This document shows positions 8,131-16,068 of a stretch of DNA of 64,000 bases, piece after piece. The stretch lies in the NCBI RefSeq assembly GCF_021404465.1, contig NZ_JABFTT010000017.1, positions 1 through 64,000 of the forward strand. Reading direction: 5' to 3'. The first letter of the stretch is position 1; every line of letters starts with the position of its first letter. The notes beneath the pieces were generated by a model. That model did no database searches, had not been told where the DNA came from, and saw only the letters and a list, made by a program, of their open reading frames with translations. Source of the DNA: Billgrantia zhangzhouensis. Lineage in GTDB: Bacteria > Pseudomonadota > Gammaproteobacteria > Pseudomonadales > Halomonadaceae. The translations under genes and the position numbers were made by a program.

Positions 8131-9480
8131 TCACCAACTGATGTTCCGATTGGCATCTGCAGCCTTGCCAAAGTCAGAACAGCGCTGAGCAAGCTCCATG
8201 TCCCTTGCCAAGGCGAGGCCGCAGCGGGCGAAGGCCTGCATCTCCATCAATTTCAAGTCGTGACGCTTTGCCAGATAGTACTCGATTGGCAGCATTTCGT
8301 CGGATAGGCCAATATCCTGATGCATGAGCGTAATCATGTGGCTCACCAACTGTGGGTCCCGCTGCTGATTGGCATAGTGCAGCAGGCGTTGGTAATTGAA
8401 CGTGGTACGGTAATCGCTTTCCAGCGTGTAGAGAAAATAGCGCTGTGCTGTCTCAAGGTCGTTGAGCATCATATGGGCGAGCGAGAGCTGGTTGTACACG
8501 TATGCGTTTTTCTCCAGCACGGTGGGAATGGCTTGCGCTTCCACCGCGGCCAATCCTGCCCTGAGCTCGGCTTCATCGTTCGAGACGAGACGATTGAGGC
8601 CGTATAGATAGTCAACCGAGGCAAACCGTGGCACTACATTCTGAATACGTCGACGCCGCTTTTCGGGGGCGAGCGCCCAGATGTTTTCCTGTAACATCTC
8701 CAACCGGCTGTCGAGGGGCTCGTAGACACTGTCCCGTGAGCCGGTCATACGGGCTGCGCAGCCGGTGAAGTTGACGTTGTAGCGGTTGTTGCCTGCGTCA
8801 GTTATACAGTCGGGAGCATCGTCACCTCGGCTGGCCAGGGCGCTCTCCGAATATTGCGCCACACGGCGAATGGCCATTTTCAGTCCGTCCAGGGAGTAGC
8901 CTGCCGATGCCAGCAGGGTTACAGCGAAGGCGTCGGCCTGGATTTCGTGCTCTCTATTCCAGCGATGATAAATCAGCCCGTTAGCGGTTTCTCTGGCGGC
9001 ATCGCCCAGCACCACACTGTAGGCATTTCCGGCCGCGATACCGCCGACTCGGGCTGCCGTGATAGCGGCCTGTTGAAAATGGCCTTTTGTCGTATCGTCA
9101 TGAATGACGTGCGATAGCTCATGGGCCAGCAGGCCGGCGATCTCATCCTCACTCTCCGCCTGGGCCATGACGCCTGCCGTTACGACGATGGTGTGAGGGG
9201 AGAGCGTATAGGCTTCATAGCCGCCGAAGGTATCGACGACGGCGATACAATGGCAGGGCTCGTCAAGTGCCGTTTCGAGTCGAGCCAGTATGCCGTTGAG
9301 GTAGTCCAGCATGACTTGGTCGCTGACCAGCATGCGATTCATGCGATGAACTTTCTGGAGATCGCTGGCGCGTACTTCATAGCCCACCCCAGTGAGCTCG
9401 GTATTGCCACTGGGTAGCGCGGCACATCCTGCCAGTAGCAGTGTAAAGAGTATGGCAGTAGCGCGTTTCGTCAATGGCAT
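8131..9480 (-). CDS. M48-family metallopeptidase, lipoprotein
   Basis: A 449-residue predicted lipoprotein: hydrophobic signal with lipobox LAGC (cysteine at residue 19). The zinc-peptidase motif H120-E-L-S-H124 lies in LLAHELSHVIHDD, and the third ligand is expected in REHEIQADAFAV, as in M48 (BepA/LoiP-like) peptidases that act on envelope proteins. The C-terminal third is helical and contains TPR-like stretches (ALYNQLSLAHMMLNDLETAQRYF-type pattern at about residues 345-370). It is the last gene of a three-gene minus-strand unit after a CHASE2 protein and a small secreted protein, overlapping the latter by 10 bases. The substrate is unknown. Confidence 0.85.
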   Translation of the reverse strand: MPLTKRATAILFTLLLAGCAALPSGNTELTGVGYEVRASDLQKVHRMNRMLVSDQVMLDYLNGILARLETALDEPCHCIAVVDTFGGYEAYTLSPHTIVVTAGVMAQAESEDEIAGLLAHELSHVIHDDTTKGHFQQAAITAARVGGIAAGNAYSVVLGDAARETANGLIYHRWNREHEIQADAFAVTLLASAGYSLDGLKMAIRRVAQYSESALASRGDDAPDCITDAGNNRYNVNFTGCAARMTGSRDSVYEPLDSRLEMLQENIWALAPEKRRRRIQNVVPRFASVDYLYGLNRLVSNDEAELRAGLAAVEAQAIPTVLEKNAYVYNQLSLAHMMLNDLETAQRYFLYTLESDYRTTFNYQRLLHYANQQRDPQLVSHMITLMHQDIGLSDEMLPIEYYLAKRHDLKLMEMQAFARCGLALARDMELAQRCSDFGKAADANRNISW

Positions 9481-9914
9481 GATTCACCGGCTCCCTTTAC
9501 GCTGGCGGAGCGTGTGTCAGACGCCAGGGCCAGTGGAACCGTATCGCAAGCGCTAGTGACGAGTACCTCATTGGCGAGGACCACGTCGGCTCGAGCAATG
9601 CGATACTGCTCACCGCCCGCGGTGAACAGTAACTCACGCCGTGGACTGGAGGAATCGGTACTCGCCTGCAGAGGTAAGACGAACCCATCGATCTCTTCAA
9701 TCAGAAACCACTGGCCACTTTCGGCCTGTTGGGCTTCAGTAAAGCGTGGGTTGGGAATTTCCACGATCTGGACGGTTTCCGCCCAAGCGTATGAAGCGGC
9801 CATCATGACGAAGGCAGCGACTAGTGCTTTTTTATCAAGGCGTTTTTTCGCTGGTAAAGGCTTTCTTATTCGTGACAATTTTCTTCTCCTTGAGTTGTAG
9901 GGTAGCGGCTTCAT
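9471..9914 (-). CDS. Hypothetical exported protein
   Basis: I do not recognise a family. The protein of about 147 residues has a basic N terminus and a hydrophobic segment ending ASYAWA, which looks like a Sec signal peptide cleaved before ETVQIVEIP. The mature part of about 110 residues is beta-rich in appearance and has one internal cysteine and one near the end (GESCH). The start is doubtful: ATG at 9914 gives a long pre-signal region; ATG at 9953 is also in frame, and both overlap the end of the CHASE2 gene. Position between a CHASE2 protein and an M48 lipoprotein suggests an envelope role with them. Confidence 0.5.
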   Translation of the reverse strand: MKPLPYNSRRRKLSRIRKPLPAKKRLDKKALVAAFVMMAASYAWAETVQIVEIPNPRFTEAQQAESGQWFLIEEIDGFVLPLQASTDSSSPRRELLFTAGGEQYRIARADVVLANEVLVTSACDTVPLALASDTRSASVKGAGESCH

Positions 9915-11295
9915 TGCGCAGTACCACTTCACGAAGCAGAGGAATGACGGCAATTAGTGATAGCCACCCCTCCGGCACGACTCTCATCAGGCTGTAAAAA
10001 ACCCCTTGAAGAAAAAGCACCGCCAAGGTAATGACGAGCCACCAGAGTAAAAACATCAGAATCTTCGAGCGGGGAGGGGAGTGTTGACGTCGTTTCGCCT
10101 GTTGCATGAATAGCAGTACCGTCAGACACCAGGCCCCTATGCCCCATAGAGTCATATCGCTGTACCGGAAATAGTCGCTTTCCAGGCGCCAAAGATTCTC
10201 GAAGGCGACGGCATGCAGTAACACTCCCGGCAGCTGCTCATAGATGGGCGTGGTAACGTAATCGAGTGTGCTTGGCATGACTACCCCGACCATCACGGCA
10301 TAGGGCGCTCCTTCATCGATGCCTGGCGGTACCAGCGAGACTGGCTCGTTGCCGTAAAGCTGAGAGGCGCGAACCAGATGTATCGGCAAACAGGTCGGGG
10401 AAAGGTGATGCGGCTCAGCCCTGCCATAAAGCCCCTGGAGCACGCCTTGTGAGAAGCGTTTCAGTAGCGCTCTCGTACGCGTGAATGGTTCCTCGGGCAC
10501 GCATTCCGGAGCTGCCCTAGCCGCCCATTGCAGGGAAAGGTCGGGTGCCTCGCTGGGAGTGAGCCAGTCACACGAACGCTCTTCGGCGTCGCACAGCGCC
10601 TGATATAAAGCCACTGCCGGGGTTGGCATCACATCGACCCTATCTGAATCTTGAAAGGGCACGGGCGCCGTCATCGGGTAGTCGTCGCCATGACCGCTCC
10701 ACGAGGTTGGCGCCACGCGAGGTTCGGCGAGCAGCTGGTAAGAAAGCTCGGAAATGGGCATGGGGCTACCGCCGCCGGCAAAAAACAAAGCAGCAAGATT
10801 TGCTTGATTCGATAGTCGGGAAATGCGAGTGCCGAGCCGTCCTAGATCACCGCTCGAGCTGCGTGGAACCTCGAAAAAAACATCGTAAAAAAGGGTGCTA
10901 GGAGGGTGAGGCTGGTTGACGGTTAAGTCGGTGATTAACCGGGCATGGTCATTGTAATTCAGTGGCCAATCATCGCTCGACATCCAGCCTAGGCCGCCGG
11001 CATGCAACTCCCGTATGCTTTGCGCATCGATCATTACCACTGTTAATGGTGCGGTTTCAACGCCGGAGAGCCGCACATGGATGTTCTGATATTCACGCGA
11101 GAGCGCACGATCTGAAGTCGAAGAGAGCGTGAATGGATCCGCGGCAAGAGCCCACACGCCCAGAGCCACATAGCATGCATAGCGCACGAATGAATGACGC
11201 CAAACATCGCACAAAAGCGTCAGCCATCGTACCCCACACCTGTTGATCGACCAAAAGGCACGAGAAGGAAGCCGCCGCAGCCATTCCCGAGGCAT
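9835..11295 (-). CDS. CHASE2-domain membrane protein without output domain
   Basis: A protein of 486 residues. One transmembrane segment near residues 33-52 is followed by a large periplasmic CHASE2 sensor region (VVMIDAQSIRELHAGG, WPLNYNDHARLITDL, TLFYDVFFE, and near the end PYAVMVGVVMPSTLDYVTTPIYEQLPGVLLHA). Three transmembrane segments follow, and then only about 30 cytoplasmic residues. CHASE2 proteins normally carry a kinase, cyclase or GGDEF output; none is present here. The start at 11295 has AAGGAA about six bases upstream; the open frame runs on to 11457 only because it fuses with an IS3 transposase remnant. It probably forms an operon with the following secreted protein and M48 lipoprotein. 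Base composition looks less GC-rich than neighbouring core genes. Confidence 0.75.
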   Translation of the reverse strand: MPREWLRRLPSRAFWSINRCGVRWLTLLCDVWRHSFVRYACYVALGVWALAADPFTLSSTSDRALSREYQNIHVRLSGVETAPLTVVMIDAQSIRELHAGGLGWMSSDDWPLNYNDHARLITDLTVNQPHPPSTLFYDVFFEVPRSSSGDLGRLGTRISRLSNQANLAALFFAGGGSPMPISELSYQLLAEPRVAPTSWSGHGDDYPMTAPVPFQDSDRVDVMPTPAVALYQALCDAEERSCDWLTPSEAPDLSLQWAARAAPECVPEEPFTRTRALLKRFSQGVLQGLYGRAEPHHLSPTCLPIHLVRASQLYGNEPVSLVPPGIDEGAPYAVMVGVVMPSTLDYVTTPIYEQLPGVLLHAVAFENLWRLESDYFRYSDMTLWGIGAWCLTVLLFMQQAKRRQHSPPRSKILMFLLWWLVITLAVLFLQGVFYSLMRVVPEGWLSLIAVIPLLREVVLRNEAATLQLKEKKIVTNKKAFTSEKTP

Positions 11296-11382
11296 ATCAG
11301 GTTCCTTGCGTATATTTGCGGCTAGGCTCTCATGGCTTAGCTCATCTTTTTTAGTTTTTTTGATCTTATCATGGGTGTAATG

Positions 11383-11478
11383 TGAAGTGGACCCCATCCT
11401 CACCAGGTACATGAACCCGCGTGCCAGCGGAATGTAGCTGACGTCGGTCGCCCACACCTAGTCTCGAAGAGGCCACTT
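11383..11478 (-). mobile_element. Internally deleted IS3-family remnant
   Basis: Read on the minus strand, the segment contains VWATDVSYIPLARGFMYLV, a conserved stretch of the IS3-family integrase core, joined directly to a terminal-repeat-like sequence (GGGGTCCACTTCAC). The opposite edge has TTTAAAGTGGCCTCTTCGAG. The two edges share AAGTGG-C near their tips in inverted orientation, as expected for imperfect terminal repeats of an element that has lost most of its interior. The exact boundaries are uncertain. It lies between the CHASE2 gene and copy 2 of the AAA/PD-(D/E)XK gene. Confidence 0.55.
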
Positions 11479-11564
11479 TAAACAGAGGTGCGTCCACACC
11501 AAGCCACCCGGCGGTGCACCATGCTATGCTGGCCCGGAATCAGCGCTTGTCCCAGGAGAGTGTC

Positions 11565-13130
11565 GTGTCCGCCGCGCCCTGACAGAAACTGCCCATTGGT
11601 ATTCAAGCCTTCGACAAGCTGCGCGAAGGCGGCTACTACGTCGACAAGACCCCACAGCTGCATCGCTTGGTGGAACAGGGGGGCTACTACTTCCTCTCGC
11701 GCCCGCGACGCTTCGGCAAGAGCCTGCTGCTGGATACGCTGCGCTGCTTGTTCGAGGGGCGCGAGGCGCTGTTCGAAGGGCTCCATATCCACGACAAGTG
11801 GGACTGGCAGATTCGGCATCCGGTGATTCGCCTGAGCTTTGCCGATGGCGTGCTGCAGGACCGCGAGCAACTCGATGAGCGTATACGCGACCAACTGTTT
11901 CAGCACCGCGAACGCTTGGGTGTTCCCTTGCGGCGCGAGACCGACATAGCCGGTGAGTTCTCGGCCCTGATTCGGGGTGCCCACGAAAAGCACGGCCAGC
12001 GCGTGGTGGTGCTGGTCGACGAGTACGACAAGCCCATTCTCGACAACCTGCTCGAGCCCGAACGGGCGCGCGAGCTGCGCGAGGGGCTGAAGAACCTCTA
12101 CAGCGTGCTCAAGGATGCCGACCCGCACCTGGCTTTCGTGCTGCTTACGGGGGTATCGAAGTTCAGCAAGGTGAGCCTGTTCTCCGGTCTCAACAATCTC
12201 AACGACATCACCCTGGATGCCCCCTACGCGACCATCTGCGGCTATACTGACGAGGACATCGACATGGTATTCGCTCCTGAGCTGCCGGGGCTGGAGCGAA
12301 GCCAGCTCAAGCACTGGTACAACGGCTACCGCTGGGGCGGGCAGGAGGTCACGGCCGTTTACAATCCCTTCGACGTATTGCTGCTGTTTCAGAAACGTCA
12401 GTTTGGCCCTTACTGGTTCGAGAGCGCCACGCCCACCTTTCTGGTGGAGGTGCTCAAGCAGCGGGGGGTGTTCACTCCCTCGCTGATTGCTTGGCACAGC
12501 CGACCGGCGCTACTGGGGCGCTTCGATGTCGACGATATCGCCACCGAGGCGCTGCTGCTCCAGGCCGGTTATCTCACTCTGAAGGGGGTGCGTGAAGAGG
12601 TGCCGAACCGCCCCATCTATCGCCTGGGCTTTCCCAATCAGGAGGTGGAAACCAGCCTCAACGAAGCGCTGCTGCCTGTGCTGGGGCTCGGCGACGATGC
12701 GCTGGACGAACTGACTCTCAAGCTGCCAGGTTTGCTCAAGGCGGCGGACGTGGTCGGCTTGGAGGCCTACTTCAAGGCGCTCTATGCCGGGCTGCCCCAC
12801 GACTGGTACCGCAACAACCCCATCGCCCGCTACGAGGGCCACTATGCCAGCGTGTTCTACAGCCACTTTGCCGCGCTGGGGGTGAGCGTGACGGTGGAGG
12901 ACGCCAGCCACCACGGCAAGGTCGATATGACGGTGGATTTCGCCGGGCACTTGTACCTGTTCGAGTTCAAGGTGGTGGAGCAGCTACCCGAAGGCAGTGC
13001 ACTCGAGCAGATCAAGGCCAGGGGCTACGCCGACAAGTACCGCGGCCAGGGCAAACCGATGCATCTGATCGGGGTGGAATTCTCCCGCGAGCGGCGCCAG
13101 ATCGTGGCGTTCGAGGTGGAGACGCAGTAA
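11565..13130 (+). pseudogene. AAA-ATPase-like / PD-(D/E)XK protein, copy 2, nonsense codon at position 6
   Basis: This is a direct repeat of the gene at 270-1832. The equivalent GTG start (11565, with CAGGAG upstream) is followed by a TGA at 11580-11582, where copy 1 has a sense codon in the same frame; reading then continues in frame to the normal stop at 13130. Translation could restart at the TTG at 11667, giving 487 residues that keep the P-loop-like RRFGKS and the C-terminal EFK but lose the conserved first 30 residues. The first and last thirds are almost identical to copy 1, while about 12480-12790 differs clearly. It may be a pseudogene, a read-through gene or a truncated but working gene. 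Confidence 0.7.
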
Positions 13131-13222
13131 TTGCCGCTCGTTCGGGCCGCACATGCCTGTATGCGAAGCGGAAGGGCGCTCGAGTATGCGGCGAGGGGGG
13201 CAACCGCTTCGAGGTCACCGGC

Positions 13223-13357
13223 ATGGATGAAAAAATGCTGGAGGAATACGAGAAGTTGCTGACGATTCTGGATGACGCCGTAAAGCAACAGCGCGAGCAT
13301 ACTTTGGCGATGTTGAACGCTTTGGCATGCATACGCTTGAGCGTGAATTCTGGCTAA
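13223..13357 (+). CDS. Possible small coiled-coil protein (44 residues)
   Basis: An ATG-started frame encodes MDEKMLEEYEKLLTILDD followed by further heptad-like charged helix and stops at 13355-13357. It is convergent with, and overlaps by four bases, the end of the HepT-like gene. No ribosome-binding site is convincing (only GAGG about 12 bases upstream). The amphipathic helical pattern makes it plausible but its reality is uncertain. Confidence 0.25.
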   Translation: MDEKMLEEYEKLLTILDDAVKQQREHTLAMLNALACIRLSVNSG

Positions 13358-13764
13358 GCCAGCTCAATCAAGCGAGTGGCATAGTTGAGTAGCTCGTCGG
13401 TGTGTTTCTGTATGATGGAGACGACGATGGGGATCTGCACGGCCTGGTAATCGTGTACGGCAATGTTGCGAAAGCCCGTCATTCGTTTCATCGCCGTGGC
13501 AAGGTCAGGCTCGATCAGGTGCTCACGTGCGAGCATATCGAATACATCACGTGCACTCTGCGGTAACCCCAGCTTTCGCAGTCGAATAAGACGGTTACCA
13601 GCATCGATGCTGGCTTCACAAGCTCGCTGCAAGTTCAGTATCGCTGCATCTTGTCGCGTCTGATCGTGTTCGAATGTGACGGGATCTTTATTGTACTCCT
13701 CCCTTGCTCTGGCCACGCAGCGTTCGATGGTTGCACTCTTGTTGAGAAGCACTTCATCGGCCAT
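13354..13764 (-). CDS. hepT: HepT-like HEPN toxin (type VII toxin-antitoxin)
   Basis: A 136-residue all-helical protein of the HepT/DUF86 HEPN family. The RNase active-site motif R99-x4-H104-x-Y106 is seen as RNIAVHDY. HepT proteins act as ribonucleases (tRNA or mRNA) and are neutralised when the partner MntA nucleotidyltransferase AMPylates the motif tyrosine. Here the gene follows the mntA-like gene with an 11-base overlap, the usual antitoxin-first order. The pair sits directly beside the IS remnant and repeat region, a typical accessory location. Confidence 0.88.
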   Translation of the reverse strand: MADEVLLNKSATIERCVARAREEYNKDPVTFEHDQTRQDAAILNLQRACEASIDAGNRLIRLRKLGLPQSARDVFDMLAREHLIEPDLATAMKRMTGFRNIAVHDYQAVQIPIVVSIIQKHTDELLNYATRLIELA

Positions 13765-14164
13765 AAACGCTGCCTCTTTGCTTGATGTCTTTGATCAGTT
13801 CCCGTCGTTGAATGGCCAAGTCCCAATATTCACTTTGTACCATCAACTCGAATTCATCGCTGCTGTTGCCGCTCTGCCAAAGCTTTCGTCCCTCGGTCAC
13901 GACCTGATATTGCAAAGCGGTTGAAGACCGACGCAGATCCACCAGGTCGACATCGGCCCGCAACCTTTCTGCTACTTCACCGCTCATCTGCCAGCGCTGT
14001 TCGGCTGTCAGGCGAGTGGGCAGCAGCAGGGCAAGATCCACATCGCTGTCGGGTGTTGCCGCCCCTGTGGCCTGGCTGCCATAAAGGTAGACGGCTTGAA
14101 GCTCAGGTAGCGCTGAAGCCAAGTACTCCGAGACTGCTGCTAGTGCGTCGGGTGAGTAGGGCAT
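13754..14164 (-). CDS. mntA: MntA-like nucleotidyltransferase antitoxin
   Basis: A 136-residue minimal nucleotidyltransferase. The catalytic motif GS-x10-DxD is complete: G29-S30 in YLYGSQATG and D41-V-D43 in DSDVDLALL. This is the AMPylating antitoxin type that modifies and silences HepT, encoded immediately downstream. The start ATG at 14164 faces the divergent region shared with the DUF2835 gene. Confidence 0.88.
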   Translation of the reverse strand: MPYSPDALAAVSEYLASALPELQAVYLYGSQATGAATPDSDVDLALLLPTRLTAEQRWQMSGEVAERLRADVDLVDLRRSSTALQYQVVTEGRKLWQSGNSSDEFELMVQSEYWDLAIQRRELIKDIKQRGSVYGR

Positions 14165-14375
14165 GGCACTCCACCATGATGATTACGATGAGGACAGGAT
14201 GCCTGCCGGGATCATGGTTGGCAATCTTGACGCCTTCCTACCACTGCCCGCCCAAACGTGGATTTCGAGTAGAGCTAGTGAGCCAGGCGCGATATTCTCA
14301 ACCACCGTGAGTACGACCGAGGCAAGTGAAAGGGGTAGAATAAGGCCGTTCGAGATTGCTGAGAAGTCAGTCTTC

Positions 14376-14636
14376 ATGCCGAATATCGATGTCGTGCTTG
14401 AACTTTCCGCCGAGGCTTGCCTTGCTCACTATGAAGGCCGGGTAGGGCAGGTGATGGCCCGCAGCCTCGATGGCCGTCGTGTGGTGTTTCCTGCCGAAGC
14501 GCTACGCCGCGTGGTGTCCCGGAAGGGTGTTCAGGGCACCTTTCGTCTCTCTTTTACCTCCGAGGGTCGTTTCCTGTCGATAACGCGTCTGGGCGATGTG
14601 GCTGAGACATGGCCTGACAAGCTGGACGTGAAATAG
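14376..14636 (+). CDS. DUF2835-family protein
   Basis: The conserved part MPNIDVVLELSAEACLAHYE through GRRVVFPAEALRRVV and GVQGTFRLSFTSEGRFLSI matches DUF2835, a small gammaproteobacterial family of unknown function. The start at 14376 gives 86 residues, close to the family length; the open frame reaches back to 14163 but the added residues do not resemble the family and would overlap the mntA promoter region. No clear ribosome-binding site is visible. It precedes a diguanylate cyclase gene by about 130 bases. Confidence 0.7.
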   Translation: MPNIDVVLELSAEACLAHYEGRVGQVMARSLDGRRVVFPAEALRRVVSRKGVQGTFRLSFTSEGRFLSITRLGDVAETWPDKLDVK

Positions 14637-14765
14637 CCCAGGAGTGGCCCGATGTTTGACGTATATCGGATCCAGCCCTCTCGTTAGGCTGACTTTGCTC
14701 TGTTATAACATCGATTCTGCATAGTTCCGGCCATGTGATGTGTGGCCACCCGACAAGGCCTTACC

Positions 14766-15986
14766 ATGCTTTTCAGCAAGTCACGAGAACTTCGCGAGTA
14801 CCAGAACCGCCGTCTGGATGAGCTGGCCGAACCGCCCGAGGTGGGGCATGAGCTGTTCGTCGGGCTCAGCGCTTTGCGAGATACTCTGAGCAGCCGCTAC
14901 CACTCGCGTGATTTCACCTTCGCTCATGCGCGTTATCTGCGTAGCCGGGTGCTGGCCTTGGGGCTCATCTTCGCGCTGCTTTCGCCGCTGTGGATCGTGG
15001 TCGATTCCCTGATGCTGCCAACCGAGCTGCTCGGGTATACCCTGCTGGGTAGGGTCATATTGCTGCTGGGGCTGGTGGGAGTGCTGGCATTGGCGTATTT
15101 CAGCCGTGAGCGGATACGCCACATACGTTTCAGTGCCGGCATGCTATTGGCGCTGCCGGCGGGTTTTTATCTGCTGGTGCTGAGTATGCTGCCGCCTGAT
15201 CAGGTGCATGGCCTGGTGGGCTATGGCTTCATACCTTTTCTGCTGGTGGCGGCGCTGAGCGTCTTTCCGTTCACCCTGCTGGAGTCGCTGGCTGCCGGGC
15301 TTGCCATGTTGGGGTTACTGGCGTTCTCACAGACGGTCGACGGCAGTTGGCTGACCGGGCACGGGGTGGAGAGTATCTGGCTGCTGTCGAGCCTGCTGAT
15401 CGTGTCGCTGGCGGCCAACCATTTCCAGCTTAGCCTGCTGCTGAGACTTTATCGCCAGGCCACGCACGACCCTCTGACCGGGCTCTTCAATCGCGGTGCG
15501 CTGGAGGTTCACCTGGAAAAGGTTCAGGCCTGGCAGCGCGATACCGAAGGGCGGGGTAGCCTGGTGTGCGTGCCCTGCTCCCTGCTGATGCTCGATCTCG
15601 ATCATTTCAAGCATATCAACGACAGCTACGGCCATTCGGTGGGCGACGGCGTGCTGTGCCAGTTTGCCGAGCTGTTGGTGCGTCAAACCCGCCGGCACGA
15701 CTGCGTGGCGCGCTATGGCGGTGAGGAGTTCGTCATCATCCTGGTGGGGAGCGGCCAGGCGCGGGCACTGGAAGTCGCCGAACGCATCCGCTACGCCGTG
15801 GAGAAAACCGAGTTCACCGGCCACGACGACGAGCCCATTCCGGTGACGACGAGCATTGGCGTGACCCATCTGCAGCAGGATGAGCCGCCTCAAGAGGCGC
15901 TCAAGCGAGCCGACGAGGCGCTCTATCAGGCCAAGCGTGAGGGGCGCAATCAAGTGATCTCTGCCGTGGAGCCTGCATTGCCATGA
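14766..15986 (+). CDS. Membrane diguanylate cyclase (six-TM sensor plus GGDEF)
   Basis: About 406 residues. Six transmembrane segments (roughly residues 50-215) precede a GGDEF domain that makes cyclic di-GMP from two GTP. The active motif is GGEEF at 318-322 in RYGGEEFVIIL, a functional variant, and an inhibitory I-site R-R-H-D lies exactly five residues before it, so product inhibition is expected. The substrate-binding LDLDHFKHINDSYGH is intact. The start at 14766 has CAAGG seven bases upstream; GTG at 14742 would add eight residues. The N-terminal membrane region does not match a sensor family I can name. It lies directly upstream of a larger GGDEF-EAL gene but that one has its own promoter. 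Confidence 0.88.
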   Translation: MLFSKSRELREYQNRRLDELAEPPEVGHELFVGLSALRDTLSSRYHSRDFTFAHARYLRSRVLALGLIFALLSPLWIVVDSLMLPTELLGYTLLGRVILLLGLVGVLALAYFSRERIRHIRFSAGMLLALPAGFYLLVLSMLPPDQVHGLVGYGFIPFLLVAALSVFPFTLLESLAAGLAMLGLLAFSQTVDGSWLTGHGVESIWLLSSLLIVSLAANHFQLSLLLRLYRQATHDPLTGLFNRGALEVHLEKVQAWQRDTEGRGSLVCVPCSLLMLDLDHFKHINDSYGHSVGDGVLCQFAELLVRQTRRHDCVARYGGEEFVIILVGSGQARALEVAERIRYAVEKTEFTGHDDEPIPVTTSIGVTHLQQDEPPQEALKRADEALYQAKREGRNQVISAVEPALP

Positions 15987-16009
15987 GTCTAGGCAGGCTT
16001 TTATCGATC

Positions 16010-16036
16010 TCAAGTTTCGCAATTTCCAGCCGATAA
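16010..16036 (+). promoter_or_regulatory. FliA (sigma-28) promoter of the GGDEF-EAL gene
   Basis: TCAAGTTT at 16010-16017, an 11-base spacer, and GCCGATAA at 16029-16036 give a near-perfect match to the FliA consensus TAAAGTTT-N11-GCCGATAA. It is 33 bases upstream of the ATG at 16069. This puts a cyclic-di-GMP enzyme in the late flagellar regulon. Confidence 0.88.
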
Positions 16037-16068
16037 ATCGGATAAGGAAATTAGCGAGCGAGGGGCGA

